Shown here: positions 38,645 through 48,602 of the stretch, piece by piece
How the letters are laid out: every line of letters begins with the position of its first letter
Position numbering within the stretch: the first letter of the stretch is position 1
Made by a program: the position numbers and the translations under genes
The notes under the pieces: model-generated
The model's database searches: none
Seen by the model: the letters and a program-made list of their open reading frames with translations, nothing else
What the model was told of the DNA's origin: nothing
Assembly: GCA_036496605.1 (NCBI GenBank)
Contig: DASXKV010000020.1
Coordinates: 1 to 64,000, forward strand
DNA length: 64,000 bases
Direction: 5' to 3'
From: Gemmatimonadaceae bacterium
Lineage (GTDB): Bacteria; Gemmatimonadota; Gemmatimonadetes; Gemmatimonadales; Gemmatimonadaceae

Positions 38645-38676
38645 AAAGCCCCGGACGACGACTCGTCCGGGGCTTT
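38645..38676. terminator. Bidirectional rho-independent terminator
   Basis: AAAGCCCCGGACGA and TCGTCCGGGGCTTT pair perfectly over 14 bp around CGAC. T runs follow on the right and A runs precede on the left, so it ends the ccm operon and also the leftward gene at 38697-38963. Confidence 0.9.
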
Positions 38677-38696
38677 CTGTTCGAACCAGATAGAAC

Positions 38697-38963
38697 TTAT
38701 TCGCTCTTCTTCGCGGCCGTGCTGTCGGTCTTGGCCTTGGTCGACTTCTTGGCCCTCTTCGACTTGGTGCTGGCCGTCTTGGCCGACGCTTCCGACTTGG
38801 GCGCAGCGGCGCTGGCGGAGGCCGATTTCTTGGACGACTTGGCGCCCTTCTTCGCAGCGGCGGTCGTGTCCGGCTTCGCCTGCTGCGTGGCCTGGGCGTG
38901 GAGCCGTGGAGCAACAGCAAGCATCAGAGCCGCGGCAGCCGCGGCGATGGTGAGGCGCTTCAT
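38697..38963 (-). CDS. Secreted Lys/Ala-rich protein
   Basis: An 88-residue product: signal peptide MKRLTIAAAAAALMLAVAPR up to about ALA-type AHA cleavage near residue 24, then a tail made almost only of Lys, Ala, Ser and Thr, histone H1-like in composition. Such tails bind polyanions (DNA, lipopolysaccharide or polyphosphate). GGAGG lies 4 nt before the ATG at 38963, which fixes the start. The strong terminator lies right after its stop. No family. Confidence 0.7.
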   Translation of the reverse strand: MKRLTIAAAAAALMLAVAPRLHAQATQQAKPDTTAAAKKGAKSSKKSASASAAAPKSEASAKTASTKSKRAKKSTKAKTDSTAAKKSE

Positions 38964-39136
38964 ACTTCCTCCGAAAGGGTGGGTGGGGGCACACGAGAAA
39001 ACGTGGCCTGACATCATCGACCCTCGCTTTCACCGGGGCGTCACAGTCTTGGCGGGAAGCGCGTAACTGCCTGACGGCGCAGCTGATCGAGGGCGCAACC
39101 GACGCACGGCGTTGCCCCGTATGGCGGCGTTGTCTC

Positions 39137-40852
39137 TTATCGCTCGATCGAGGCGAGTCGTCTCAACGCAACACGAATCGGAACGAGCGTCGAGCACAGA
39201 CAGAGCCCGGCGGCGAGGCCGAAGCCGAGGACCATCTCGCCAATGTCGCTTGGGCCCCCAAAAGCGCGGGCGCTCAAATAGCCGTACACCGGACGCGCTT
39301 CGAGGACCACGACGCCGCCGATGACCGCCACCGACGCCATCATGAAGAGAAGGCCGCCGAACGAGGTTGGAATCTGCGCGGCGTTCTCGGTTTCGAATTG
39401 CGGAAACAGCGTTCCAAAGCCAAGGGCGAGACCCGCGAGCGCAAGCGTCATCGCCGCGATGGTCACGACCGACACCACGAACATGAACGCGCTCACCTGG
39501 AGCAGATAGTTCGTCACGCCGACGATGACGAGGGCCAGCACGAGAAGGGGCAGCGTTCCGACCCAGAACTTCGACCACAGCAGATCGCGCACGGACATGG
39601 GGCTCGATCGCAGCAGCCACAGCGTACGCCCCTCGAGGCTCACTCCAGGGAAAATAAAGCGCGCGGCGATGGAGGCGAGCACAAAGCCAGCCAGAACGAG
39701 ATTCAAAAAGGGCACGACATTGCGCAGGAAAAACGTCATGCCGTCGCCCTTCAGCGGGAGAAACTTGATGTTGAACACATACACGACGACCAGCACTGCA
39801 AGAAGCAGCAGCTGCGACCACTGCGTGGTGTCGCGAAAGAAGACTCGCAGCTCTTTGAGGACGAGCTCCCGACGTAACACGCCTAACGGTGCGAGTGCCC
39901 AATCGGCGAACCGGCGCAGCAGCGTCCCCCGCACCCACCGTTCGGCGCTCTCCTGCGCCTTGCTGAAGCCTTGGGGATACAGGCGCCAGTGCAGCAGCGC
40001 GCCGAGTACGACCGCTGCCGCAGCAGTCGACCAGAGCAGATACCAGGGAAGGAGATCGATCTTGTAGGTGAGCCATGCCATCGTTGCGCGCTGCACCCAC
40101 TCGCTAGGCAGCAGCGGCGACGTCGGCGTCCGCAGCAGCGTGATGAAATCGACGAGCGAGCGAAAACCCTCGGGCTTGGCGAAGCGCTCCGGCCGGACGA
40201 GGCGGAAGAGTAGTACGATTCCGCTCGCCGTCAGAATCGCGATCACGCTCAGGATATCGCGGGTCCGCCGCGCCGGGAAAATGTTGACGAGGAGAAGGGT
40301 GACGGCGGAGCCGATTGCCGCGGGAATGACGAAGAAGGGAATCAGCAGCGCGGCGACGACGAGCGGAAAAAACCAGCCACCAGAGAACACCACGCCGAAC
40401 GCCGCGAAAAGCGGTACGGCCATCAGCAAGACCATCCAGCTCGAGTACACGAGCGTCTCGAGCAGTTTCGCGCCATACAACTTGAGCCAATCGACTGGTC
40501 CGGCGACCAGAAGGTCGAGGTCTCGCGCGAGAAAAAAGCTCGAGAGCGCGGTGATGACGTTCGACAGCAGCAAGATCGAGAAGAAGCCGATGAGAATCAG
40601 GCCGAGCAGCTTCCCCGCGAGCAACGGACCAATCTCCTGCACGTCCCGGAAATACCGCAGCAGCCGAAAGACGACGCCGAAGATGAACGCCCAGAAGAAC
40701 ACACCGAAAACTCCGAGGACGAGCCAACGCGCGCCGCGACGGCGCTCGCCAGCGAGCGCGCGCGATTTCGCCGTTAGGTATTTCGGCAATAGCAGGTGAA
40801 GAAGTCCAGGATTCGGTACGCCGACTGGCTCCGTGTCCGCTCTCGGATCCAC
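39137..40852 (-). CDS. ABC exporter permease
   Basis: A 571-residue protein with about twelve hydrophobic segments in two bundles and no signal peptide. It matches the putative ABC-exporter permease family that carries a long cytoplasmic opening and pairs with a single ATPase. It starts 10 bp after the ATPase gene stop (40863-41621), both leftward, so the two make one exporter for an unknown hydrophobic or lipid substrate. CCTAACG at 39889 is read Leu-Gly; CGTTAGG at 40772 as Leu-Thr. Confidence 0.85.
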   Translation of the reverse strand: MDPRADTEPVGVPNPGLLHLLLPKYLTAKSRALAGERRRGARWLVLGVFGVFFWAFIFGVVFRLLRYFRDVQEIGPLLAGKLLGLILIGFFSILLLSNVITALSSFFLARDLDLLVAGPVDWLKLYGAKLLETLVYSSWMVLLMAVPLFAAFGVVFSGGWFFPLVVAALLIPFFVIPAAIGSAVTLLLVNIFPARRTRDILSVIAILTASGIVLLFRLVRPERFAKPEGFRSLVDFITLLRTPTSPLLPSEWVQRATMAWLTYKIDLLPWYLLWSTAAAAVVLGALLHWRLYPQGFSKAQESAERWVRGTLLRRFADWALAPLGVLRRELVLKELRVFFRDTTQWSQLLLLAVLVVVYVFNIKFLPLKGDGMTFFLRNVVPFLNLVLAGFVLASIAARFIFPGVSLEGRTLWLLRSSPMSVRDLLWSKFWVGTLPLLVLALVIVGVTNYLLQVSAFMFVVSVVTIAAMTLALAGLALGFGTLFPQFETENAAQIPTSFGGLLFMMASVAVIGGVVVLEARPVYGYLSARAFGGPSDIGEMVLGFGLAAGLCLCSTLVPIRVALRRLASIER

Positions 40853-40862
40853 GTTCAGCCCT

Positions 40863-41621
40863 CTACGCGTTCAAGACCGCGACCAGTTCGCGCGCCGCGT
40901 TCTCGCCTGTGAGCTTGAGGAAGATGTGCTCGAGGCCCGTTGCGCCTGCTTCGGCATCGCGGCGCAGCTCGTCCATGGTGCCGCACGCGCGAATCTTCCC
41001 GCCCTGGATGATCCCGATCCGATCACACAACGCCTGCGCGACCTCGAGCGTGTGCGTCGACATCATTATCGTATGGCCGCGACGCGTGTACTCGCGGAAG
41101 AGATCCTTCAGGATCTTTGCCGCTTTCGGATCGAGACCGACCATCGGCTCATCGACGACGATGACGTCGGGACGATGAACGAACGCGCTCGAGATGATCA
41201 GTTTCTGGCGCATGCCGTGGCTATAGCTCTCGACCAGCTCGTCGCGCCACTCCTCGAGGTCGAACAGTGCAAGCAGTTCGCGCGCGCGATGGTCGATTTT
41301 TGGGCCGCTCTGATCGTAGAGTCCGGCCACGAATCGGAGGAATTCCGCGCCGGTGAGCTTTTCGTATATGAAAGGGCGATCCGGAATGAATCCGAGCTTG
41401 GACTTGGCCGCCGTCGGATCGGCGACGATGTCGATGCCCGCGATCTCGATGCGGCCGGCGGTAGGACGCAGGATACCAGCGATCATGCGGAGCGTCGTCG
41501 TCTTGCCAGCGCCGTTAGGCCCGAGAAACCCAAACAGCTCACCGCGCGGCACCGAAAGATCGATGCTGTCGACGGCGGTGAACGAGCCGTAGCGCTTGGA
41601 CAGGGACGAGAGCCGGATCAT
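40863..41621 (-). CDS. ABC transporter ATP-binding protein
   Basis: A 252-residue nucleotide-binding subunit: Walker A GPNGAGKTT (about 35-43), signature YSHGMRQKL (about 133-141, the LSGGQ position of DRA/NatA-like exporters), Walker B VIVVDEPMVGLD (about 155-166) and the switch His in MSTHTLE. It powers the permease encoded directly downstream. CGTTAGG at 41513 is read as Pro-Asn inside Walker A. Confidence 0.95.
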   Translation of the reverse strand: MIRLSSLSKRYGSFTAVDSIDLSVPRGELFGFLGPNGAGKTTTLRMIAGILRPTAGRIEIAGIDIVADPTAAKSKLGFIPDRPFIYEKLTGAEFLRFVAGLYDQSGPKIDHRARELLALFDLEEWRDELVESYSHGMRQKLIISSAFVHRPDVIVVDEPMVGLDPKAAKILKDLFREYTRRGHTIMMSTHTLEVAQALCDRIGIIQGGKIRACGTMDELRRDAEAGATGLEHIFLKLTGENAARELVAVLNA

Positions 41622-41628
41622 CGGAGAG

Positions 41629-41703
41629 CCTAGGGGCTAGGGGATTAGGGGCTAGAGAAACGAGCCGGATCGATACACCCGAGCCCCCAGGCTCTAGCCC
41701 CTC
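41629..41703. repeat. Low-complexity inverted repeat G (GGGGCTA arm)
   Basis: Left arm CCTAGGGGCTAGGGGATTAG... (41629-41655) and right arm GAGCCCCCAGGCTCTAGCCC (41682-41703) complement each other loosely around a 26-nt loop. The left arm has three runs of four G. The right arm supplies the TAG stop codon of the transglutaminase gene, so the element reaches into the coding end. Confidence 0.65.
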
Positions 41704-43265
41704 AGTACGTTGAGTTTCAGTCTTCCCATTAGACGAATCATCTCGGCCTGGCGTCCCAAGCCGCCCACGGTGAAGCGCAGGTGCGCAGCGTCGGCGGGGA
41801 ATTCGCCAAAGGTCGGATCGACCGATACCCAGTCGCGAAGGAAGACCTCCGGCCACGCATGGTAGTAGAACTTGCCGTCGATGTAGGCGAGGCCCGCGTC
41901 GACGCGCGCTGGGATGCCTGCCGCTCGCGCCAGCGCGACGAACAATTGCGCGTGCTCGTTGCAGTCCCCGCCGCGCGCCCGTAGCACCTGAAGTGCGCTG
42001 GGAATACCAAAAGTGATACGCTTCGTGAGCGAATCATAAACCCACTGATTGATTCGCTGGGCGACGATGCGTGGATCGTGCTGGCCGCGCGCAAGCCGCC
42101 GCGCCAAACGCACGATGTCCGGGTGATTGCTCTGTACGAGCGGCTCGGCCATCGTGAGCTCCGGCAGTATCTTCCGGCCGCCGTCGGGCAGCGCATATGG
42201 CGCAGCGAGTGCTTCCGGTGGTTCTCGCGTCACGATCATCGTGTCGCCGTGCATGCTCTGGCGCGGGCTACGGAGATCGAAGCCGCGGAGGTCGGCGTTG
42301 CCTAACGTGACACGGAGCGATGCAATGTTCGGATCGACGCGCCGATTCGCACCGATCGCGGTCGTCTCGAGAATGTCGCGGTCCTCCGAGATCGGCTCCG
42401 CCACGACGCGCTTGACCGTCGAGAGTCGCCAGTTCTCGAATGCCACCTCGTACGGCGAACGTCGCAACTCGAATCCCAGCTGTGACGTCTGAATGACTCG
42501 TCCCTGCTCGTCGATCCAGCCCGAGAAGCCGGCCGCGCCTGCGCCCGTATCGGTGACGACTTGGTAGGCACGCAACGTGTCGGGCTGTACGCCATGCCAG
42601 ATCTCCGTCGCTCGATCGAGCGCCGAGCTGTCGTTCACAACGAAGCTCGATTCGGCGGCGATGCGGAGTGACACATCGCGCGGCGTGAGACCGACAGGAT
42701 CGAAGACCGGCATGTTGTACTTGCGGCCAACCTTCGGTTGTTCGCCGAGGGCAACGGCGAGCGGGAGGAGCGTGGGCAGGAGAATCGGCCCGGAGAGCTT
42801 GATGCGCTGCGTGTCCACCGGCGCATCATTGCCGGTGGAAAGCATGAGAATCAGTAGGGAGTCACCGAGAACGCGACCGCGGGCCACGATTGGTCCCGCG
42901 TCAGCCTCGAAGGTGACGACGAAGGCCTTCGTCCGCAGCGCGCGCGTGAGCACGACATGGGTGCGCGCCGACGCGCGATGCGTTCGGCCGCCCACCGGCA
43001 AATCGGCGACGAGGTAGTCGTCGACCGAGATCGTCGTCGTCGCCGTGTCGATCGAGGACGACGCGAAGCCAATCTGCCGATTGCCCTGCATCACCGCGTA
43101 ATACACCGCGCCCGGCGAAACGCGCATCGCTGCTTCCGCGAGACGCTCCGTATTCGGCCGGAAGTACTCGCGCCTAACGAGAAATCCGAGCCCGCCCATC
43201 CAGAGCAGGAGCACGAGCAACGCCGCCAGCGCCCGCGGACTCGTGGGGCGGAGTCGCGTAGTCAT
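41694..43265 (-). CDS. Secreted transglutaminase-like protein
   Basis: A 523-residue protein with an N-terminal membrane anchor (ALAALLVLLLWMGGLGFLV), a beta-rich middle and a C-terminal transglutaminase-like domain: catalytic Cys in GGDCNEHA (about 431), His in YYHAWPEV (about 470) and Asp in VDPTFGEF (about 482). Bacterial members act as proteases or cross-linkers in the periplasm. It follows the macro-domain gene by ATGA overlap (43262-43265) and precedes the ABC exporter; the set may handle one peptide or wall substrate, by inference. Confidence 0.88.
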   Translation of the reverse strand: MTTRLRPTSPRALAALLVLLLWMGGLGFLVRREYFRPNTERLAEAAMRVSPGAVYYAVMQGNRQIGFASSSIDTATTTISVDDYLVADLPVGGRTHRASARTHVVLTRALRTKAFVVTFEADAGPIVARGRVLGDSLLILMLSTGNDAPVDTQRIKLSGPILLPTLLPLAVALGEQPKVGRKYNMPVFDPVGLTPRDVSLRIAAESSFVVNDSSALDRATEIWHGVQPDTLRAYQVVTDTGAGAAGFSGWIDEQGRVIQTSQLGFELRRSPYEVAFENWRLSTVKRVVAEPISEDRDILETTAIGANRRVDPNIASLRVTLGNADLRGFDLRSPRQSMHGDTMIVTREPPEALAAPYALPDGGRKILPELTMAEPLVQSNHPDIVRLARRLARGQHDPRIVAQRINQWVYDSLTKRITFGIPSALQVLRARGGDCNEHAQLFVALARAAGIPARVDAGLAYIDGKFYYHAWPEVFLRDWVSVDPTFGEFPADAAHLRFTVGGLGRQAEMIRLMGRLKLNVLRG

Positions 43266-43765
43266 GGGCCAATCCGGGCGAGCGCCAGTGACAGGGCTCG
43301 TTCTTCCTCAGGCGTTTCGGCGACGAGCGTGATCGATTCGGGATAGCGTGCACCGAGCAGGTGCTGAGAAATCACACCAAGCATGATCTTCGCGCTCTCG
43401 TCGACCTCGAGATTGCCGGCGCCGAGTCCAAAAGGCGGGATGGCGACATCCTTGATCTGCCACGACTCGACGCGTTGCAGCGCGCTCGTCAGCGCTCGAC
43501 GCACGGAATCGGAGGTCACGCGCTCGTTGCGACTCATTACAACGGCGTGCACGAGCAACTTCGCGGAAAGCGCTCCCGCCGCCGTGACGACGGCCGCACC
43601 GACCGGCAGCGGCTCTTGAAGACGAATCTGATCGTGCAATTGCGCCCCCGCGGCGAGCTCGAGCCGCCGGAGAAGCGGTGTCGTCGCACCGAGATCTTCG
43701 TTCACCGGCCGGACGATTGCCTCTCCGTCGAAGAACGCGAGATCATCGATGCGGACTCGAATCAC
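43262..43765 (-). CDS. Macro-domain-like protein
   Basis: A 167-residue macro-domain fold: DGEAIVRPVNEDL for the first ADP-ribose loop, VGAAVVTAAGALSAKLLVHAV, SVRRALTSALQRVE and AIPPFGLGAGNL. The usual NAAN and GGGGV loops are altered (RPVN, no glycine run), so ADP-ribose binding may be lost or changed. It lies between a TPR gene and the transglutaminase gene with overlaps on both sides. A nucleotide-derived ligand is likely, its identity unknown. Confidence 0.78.
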   Translation of the reverse strand: MIRVRIDDLAFFDGEAIVRPVNEDLGATTPLLRRLELAAGAQLHDQIRLQEPLPVGAAVVTAAGALSAKLLVHAVVMSRNERVTSDSVRRALTSALQRVESWQIKDVAIPPFGLGAGNLEVDESAKIMLGVISQHLLGARYPESITLVAETPEEERALSLALARIGP

Positions 43766-44538
43766 CGTCGTTGGGCTTCTCGGGCTCTCTGGTATGCGGC
43801 GGTGGCTTCGGCCGGCCGCCCTAGCTTGTCGAGGACGATTCCGACGCCCTTCAGGGCACGGTAGTTCGACGGCTGGAGCTTGGCGGCTTCTTCATATGAC
43901 GCCAACGCAAGCTTGTGCTGGTCCGTCTGGTTGTACGCCTCGCCCAGGTAATAGTGCCCTTGGGGATTGGATGGATCGAGCTCCGCCGCGCGTTGCAATG
44001 GCTCTATGGCTTCACGCCACCGCGCCTTCTTGCAAAAGAGCACGCCGAGGTTGAACAGCACCTCGGCGCTGTCGACATCGATCTTCGCCGCGCGGCGAAG
44101 GTCTGCCTCGGCCTGCTCATACCGCTGCAGTGCCATCTGGACCGCGGCGCGTCCACAAAGCAGCGACACATCGTCAGGTTGGGCGTCGATGGCGCGTCCG
44201 AGCTCCCCGAGCGCGCCGAGGAAGTCGCCGTTTTGCTCGAGAACATCGGCGAGCCCGCGACGCGCGCTGACGTCATCCGGATGACGCGTGAGATGTGCGC
44301 GATATGCGCTTGCCGCTTCCATGAGATCCCCGTTGTTCGCGAGCTCCGCCGCCCGTGCGACCGGATCATTCTCGCGCTGCGCTCGATCGGCTGGCCCGCT
44401 GCTCGCATCCGCGAGCGGCGCGGGAACCGGTGCGGCGCTACGATCGATCTCCATCGGTATTTGCTCAGGCGGCTGCTGTGGACTCCGAGCTTCACGATTC
44501 GCATCGGAGCGGTCCGTTGGGTTCTTCGACTGCGTCAT
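43762..44538 (-). CDS. TPR protein
   Basis: About 258 residues from ATG at 44538 (a start at 44577 would overlap cutA by 37 bp). A disordered Pro/Ser/Ala N terminus is followed by five tetratricopeptide repeats (ARAAELANNGDLMEAASAYR, LGELGRAIDAQPDD, and so on). It starts 2 bp after the cutA stop and overlaps the macro-domain gene, so it belongs to the cutA-TPR-macro-transglutaminase run. Partner unknown. Confidence 0.82.
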   Translation of the reverse strand: MTQSKNPTDRSDANREARSPQQPPEQIPMEIDRSAAPVPAPLADASSGPADRAQRENDPVARAAELANNGDLMEAASAYRAHLTRHPDDVSARRGLADVLEQNGDFLGALGELGRAIDAQPDDVSLLCGRAAVQMALQRYEQAEADLRRAAKIDVDSAEVLFNLGVLFCKKARWREAIEPLQRAAELDPSNPQGHYYLGEAYNQTDQHKLALASYEEAAKLQPSNYRALKGVGIVLDKLGRPAEATAAYQRAREAQRR

Positions 44539-44540
44539 CT

Positions 44541-44873
44541 TCACGTCAAGGCCAAAGAAGTCTCGCCATTGATCCAATCGAGGTATTTGCCTAACCCTGC
44601 CGAAACCGGCAGCGCGAGCAGCTCCGGCACTTTGTACGGATGCAGCTCGCCAAAAGCAGTTTGCAACGATTCCAATCGCGCCGATCGCGTCTTGAGGAGT
44701 ACGACCACTTCACGCTCGTCGGCAATCTTGCTTTGCCAGCGATAAAGCGACCGAGCGGCGGGAAGAAGTGTCCCGCAGGCGATCAGCCGACGCTCGAGCA
44801 AGGTCCGTACGAATTTTACGGCCTCATCCTCGGAGGCGACGGTTGTGAGAACGACGATGGCGTCGGTGTGCAC
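44541..44873 (-). CDS. cutA: Divalent-cation tolerance protein CutA
   Basis: A 110-residue trimeric ferredoxin-like protein: [21 protein letters not shown] at the start, [19 protein letters not shown] in the middle and [16 protein letters not shown] at the end are the CutA blocks. Proposed roles are copper tolerance and signalling, still unsettled. The GTG at 44873 is used because the upstream frame runs into the GT-rich repeat arm. Divergent from uvrA. Confidence 0.92.
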   Translation of the reverse strand: MHTDAIVVLTTVASEDEAVKFVRTLLERRLIACGTLLPAARSLYRWQSKIADEREVVVLLKTRSARLESLQTAFGELHPYKVPELLALPVSAGLGKYLDWINGETSLALT

Positions 44874-44953
44874 GTGGTGGATGGTGATTGGTGACTGGTG
44901 CAATGTATCGAGCCACCAGCAACCAACCACCAGCAACCTTCCGCCCACCACCG
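44874..44953. repeat. Low-complexity inverted repeat D
   Basis: G/T arm 44874-44900 (GTGGTGGATGGTGATTGGTG) and C/A arm 44912-44953 (CCACCAGCAACCAACCACCAG) between the divergent cutA and uvrA starts. The G/T arm directly abuts the cutA start codon. Any promoters for both genes have to overlap it. Confidence 0.7.
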
Positions 44954-45001
44954 ACCCTTTCCCTTGTCTCGATCCGGTTCGCGCCACAGCTTTCCCTGGC
45001 T

Positions 45002-47842
45002 ATGGCAGAAGACGCACTGGTCATTCGCGGCGCGCGCGAGCACAATCTTCGGAACATCGACGTCAGGATCCCGCGCGATCGGCTGACGGTAGTCACCGGC
45101 CTGTCGGGTTCGGGAAAGTCCTCGCTGGCGTTCGATACGATCTACGCCGAGGGGCAGCGACGGTATGTCGAGTCGCTGTCGGCGTACGCGCGGCAGTTCC
45201 TCGGTCTCATGGAGAAGCCCGACGTCGACTCGATCGAAGGATTGTCGCCGGCGATCTCCATCGAACAGAAGTCGGCGGGCCACAATCCGAGATCGACGGT
45301 GGGCACGGTCACCGAGATCTACGATTACTTGCGTCTGCTGTACGCACGGGTCGGCACGCCGCACTGCCCGAACTGCGGCCGGCCCGTTCAGCGCCAGAGC
45401 GCCGGCCAGATCGCGGACATTATCCTATCATGGCCGGAAGGCGCGCGCATCGAGGTGCGAGCGCCGCTCGTGCAAGGTCGAAAGGGCGAGTTCCGCGAGC
45501 TTTTCGAGACGGTGCGCAAGCAAGGATTCATTCGCGCGTATGTCGATGGAGAGCTGATCGAAGTCTCCGATCCGCCGAAGCTCAATCGCCGTCAGAATCA
45601 CACCATCGAGGTAGTGGTCGATCGTCTCGTCGTGCGCGCGGAAGATCGCGGACGACTCGCTGACTCGCTCGAGACGGCGCTGAAGCTCGCGGACGGACTC
45701 GTGCAGGTGAGCCGAGCGGAGGACGAGCACGTCGAGCTCTTCTCGGAACGGTATGGCTGCCCGACCTGCGGTATCTCGTTGCCGGAGCTCGAGCCGCGCC
45801 ACTTCTCGTTCAACTCGCCCTTTGGCGCCTGCACCGCGTGTGGCGGTCTCGGCACGCGACGGCGTGTCAGCGAAGAGCTCATCCTCGGTGATCCGCGCAT
45901 TTCGATTCTCGAGGGTGTGATAATTCCCTGGGGAGAGCCTCAGGGATATCTGCGCAAGATCGTACTGCCGGCGATCGCTCGCGCGCTCAAGTTCGATCTC
46001 AACGCGCCGTGGGGCGAGCTCCCGAAGAGCGTGCGCGACACGATCCTCGGCGGCGACGGCGGCAAGAAGAAGGGCGAGTTCGAGTGGGAAGGAGTGCTCG
46101 CCAACATCGAGCGTCGTTATGCAGAGACGGACTCGGACACCGTGCGGGCCGAGCTCGAGGCCTACATGGTTGCGGTGCCGTGTGCCGAGTGTGGCGGACG
46201 CCGGCTCAAGCGCGAAGCCCTTGCCGTGACCGTGGCCGACCGGAACATCGGGGAGCTCACGGAGCTTGCCGTCACGGAGGCGTTGGAGTTCTTCGAGAGG
46301 GTTCCGGTGCGCGGTCACGGACGTCCGGGCATCGATCCGGAGATCGCCGGTCCGATCCTCAAGGAAGTGCGCGAGCGGCTCCGTTTCCTCGTCGACGTGG
46401 GGTTGGACTATCTCACGTTAGGCAGAGCGGCCGAATCGCTCTCCGGCGGCGAGGCGCAACGCATTCGCCTGGCCACGCAGATTGGCTCGCGACTCGTGGG
46501 CGTGTTGTACATCCTCGATGAGCCGTCGATCGGGCTGCATCAGCGCGACAACGCCCGTCTCATCGCCACGCTCGAGCAGCTGCGCGACCTCGGAAACACC
46601 GTCATCGTCGTCGAGCACGACGAAGAGACGATGCGCGCCGCGGACTACATCATCGACCTTGGTCCTGGCGCCGGAAAGCACGGTGGAGAGGTGATCGCCG
46701 TGGGGACGATCCGCGACATCGTGCAGAACTCGAATTCGATCACGGGCAAGTACCTTAGCGGCGAGATGGAGATCCGCACGCCGAGTGGCCGCCGTTCTGT
46801 GGATCGGCGGCGTGTGATTCGCGTCGAGGGCGCGCGCGAGCACAACTTGCGGAATCTCGACGTCGAAGTGCCGTTAGGCGTATTCGTCGCCGTGACGGGT
46901 GTGTCGGGCTCGGGGAAGTCGACGTTGATCGAGGACATTCTCCATCGATCACTCGCGCGGCATTTCTATCGGGCGCGTGTCATTCCCGGGCAGCACCGGC
47001 GGATCACTGGTCTCGAGCACATCGACAAAGTCATCGACATCGATCAGAGCCCAATCGGTCGCACGCCTCGCTCGAATCCGGCAACGTACACCGGACTTTT
47101 CACGCCGATTCGCGAGCTGTTCGCCGAACTGCCGGAAGCGAAGATTCGCGGCTACGGCCCTGGCCGATTCTCCTTCAATGTGAAGGGAGGTCGGTGTGAG
47201 GCGTGCCAGGGCGACGGCCTCGTCAAAATCGAGATGCACTTCCTCCCCGACGTTTACGTTCCGTGCGAGGTGTGCAAGGGGAAGCGCTACAATAGAGAGA
47301 CGCTCGAGGTGCGATTCCGCGGCAAGAGCATCGCCGACGTTTTGGAGCTCACCGTCGAGGACGCATTGCACTTTTTCGAGAACCAACCGCGGATTCGACA
47401 GAAGCTCGAGACCGTAAACGATGTCGGGCTCGGTTACATCCATCTTGGCCAGAGCGCGACGACGCTGTCCGGTGGAGAGGCGCAACGAGTGAAGCTCGCG
47501 ACCGAGCTCTCGAAGCGAGACACAGGCCGCACGTTATACATCCTCGACGAGCCGACGACCGGCCTGCACTTCGAGGACGTGCGTCTGCTGCTCGACGTGT
47601 TGCATCGTCTGGTCGATCGGGGGAACACGGTGCTCGTGATCGAGCACAATCTCGACGTGATCAAGACAGCGGATTGGATCATCGATCTCGGGCCGGAGGG
47701 CGGGACCCGCGGCGGCGCTGTTGTCGCCGCGGGAACGCCGGAAGAAGTCGCGATGATTGAGGACAGTCATACGGGGCACTACCTCAAGCCCTTGCTCGAG
47801 CGGAAGCGGCAGTCGCGGCGAGCACTTTCAGCCATTGGGTAA
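45002..47842 (+). CDS. uvrA: Excinuclease ABC subunit A
   Basis: A 946-residue damage-sensing ABC ATPase with two nucleotide-binding halves: Walker [10 protein letters not shown] (about 34) and GVSGSGKST (about 634), zinc fingers CPNCGRP, CPTCG...CTACGG and CEACQG...CEVCKG, and two LSGGEAQR signatures. It finds bulky lesions with UvrB. The ATG at 45002 gives the normal family length; the upstream open frame runs through the repeat. Followed by the serine dehydratase gene. Confidence 0.97.
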   Translation: MAEDALVIRGAREHNLRNIDVRIPRDRLTVVTGLSGSGKSSLAFDTIYAEGQRRYVESLSAYARQFLGLMEKPDVDSIEGLSPAISIEQKSAGHNPRSTVGTVTEIYDYLRLLYARVGTPHCPNCGRPVQRQSAGQIADIILSWPEGARIEVRAPLVQGRKGEFRELFETVRKQGFIRAYVDGELIEVSDPPKLNRRQNHTIEVVVDRLVVRAEDRGRLADSLETALKLADGLVQVSRAEDEHVELFSERYGCPTCGISLPELEPRHFSFNSPFGACTACGGLGTRRRVSEELILGDPRISILEGVIIPWGEPQGYLRKIVLPAIARALKFDLNAPWGELPKSVRDTILGGDGGKKKGEFEWEGVLANIERRYAETDSDTVRAELEAYMVAVPCAECGGRRLKREALAVTVADRNIGELTELAVTEALEFFERVPVRGHGRPGIDPEIAGPILKEVRERLRFLVDVGLDYLTLGRAAESLSGGEAQRIRLATQIGSRLVGVLYILDEPSIGLHQRDNARLIATLEQLRDLGNTVIVVEHDEETMRAADYIIDLGPGAGKHGGEVIAVGTIRDIVQNSNSITGKYLSGEMEIRTPSGRRSVDRRRVIRVEGAREHNLRNLDVEVPLGVFVAVTGVSGSGKSTLIEDILHRSLARHFYRARVIPGQHRRITGLEHIDKVIDIDQSPIGRTPRSNPATYTGLFTPIRELFAELPEAKIRGYGPGRFSFNVKGGRCEACQGDGLVKIEMHFLPDVYVPCEVCKGKRYNRETLEVRFRGKSIADVLELTVEDALHFFENQPRIRQKLETVNDVGLGYIHLGQSATTLSGGEAQRVKLATELSKRDTGRTLYILDEPTTGLHFEDVRLLLDVLHRLVDRGNTVLVIEHNLDVIKTADWIIDLGPEGGTRGGAVVAAGTPEEVAMIEDSHTGHYLKPLLERKRQSRRALSAIG

Positions 47843-47845
47843 CGG

Positions 47846-47867
47846 TTGTCACCCTGAGCACAGCGAA
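47846..47867. repeat. Fragment of the TGTCACCCTGAGC intergenic repeat
   Basis: TTGTCACCCTGAGCACAGCG between uvrA and sdaAB is a partial copy of the same widespread intergenic palindrome seen at 8133. It is too short for a terminator on its own. Confidence 0.4.
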
Positions 47868-47875
47868 TTGAGAAA

Positions 47876-48550
47876 ATGGTCAGCCTTCTCGATATCATTG
47901 GCCCGGTGATGGTCGGCCCCTCCAGCTCGCACACGGCTGGAGCGTGCCGCCTCGGATTACTCGCGCGTTGTCTCGTCGGTGGAACGCCCGAGCGCGCGCG
48001 CATCGAGCTGCACGGCTCGTTCGCGCGCACGGGTGAAGGGCACGGTACGGACAAGGCAATCGTCGGCGGCTTGATGGGCTTTCGTCCCGATGATGAGCGT
48101 TTACGAACGTCGCTCGAGATCGCCGAGCACGAAGGGCTCGATTATCAATTCGAGAAAACGAAGCTCGGCGAGGAAGGCGTCGTGCATCCGAACACGGCGC
48201 GCATCTCCGTCGAGCGGGGCGATCGCAAGTCGGTGATGGTCGGCTCGTCGCTGGGGGCGGGGCGCGTCCTCGTGACCGAGATCGATGGCTATCCGGTCGA
48301 GGTCACCGGCAACTATCACACGGTCGTACTCGTCGCCGAGGACATTCCCGGGTCGGTCGCGCGCATCGCCGGCATTCTCGCCGACCATCACATCAATATC
48401 GCGACGTTGCGCCTAACGAGAAAAGAGCGCGGGGGCGATGCATTCATGGTCATCGAAACCGACGACGTGCCGGACGAAAAGGTCCGGGATGAGATTCGGA
48501 CCCTCTCGTGGGTGAAGTGGGCGTTCCGGCTCGACAAGGTTTCCGCGTGA
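47876..48550 (+). CDS. sdaAB: L-serine dehydratase beta subunit with ACT domain
   Basis: A 224-residue subunit: SDH beta fold with GPVMVGPSSSHTAGACRLG (residues 9-27) and GHGTDKAIVGGLMG, and a C-terminal ACT domain (about 148-220) that senses serine or another amino acid. With SdaAA it deaminates serine to pyruvate using an iron-sulfur cluster held by the alpha subunit. The alpha gene follows after a 116 bp gap containing the CCCTAG array, so they are separate but probably co-transcribed. Confidence 0.93.
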   Translation: MVSLLDIIGPVMVGPSSSHTAGACRLGLLARCLVGGTPERARIELHGSFARTGEGHGTDKAIVGGLMGFRPDDERLRTSLEIAEHEGLDYQFEKTKLGEEGVVHPNTARISVERGDRKSVMVGSSLGAGRVLVTEIDGYPVEVTGNYHTVVLVAEDIPGSVARIAGILADHHINIATLRLTRKERGGDAFMVIETDDVPDEKVRDEIRTLSWVKWAFRLDKVSA

Positions 48551-48602
48551 AGAGAGGAGGTACTGAGTGCTTGTTGCTGGGTGTTAGAGGACGGCGGAAG
48601 AG

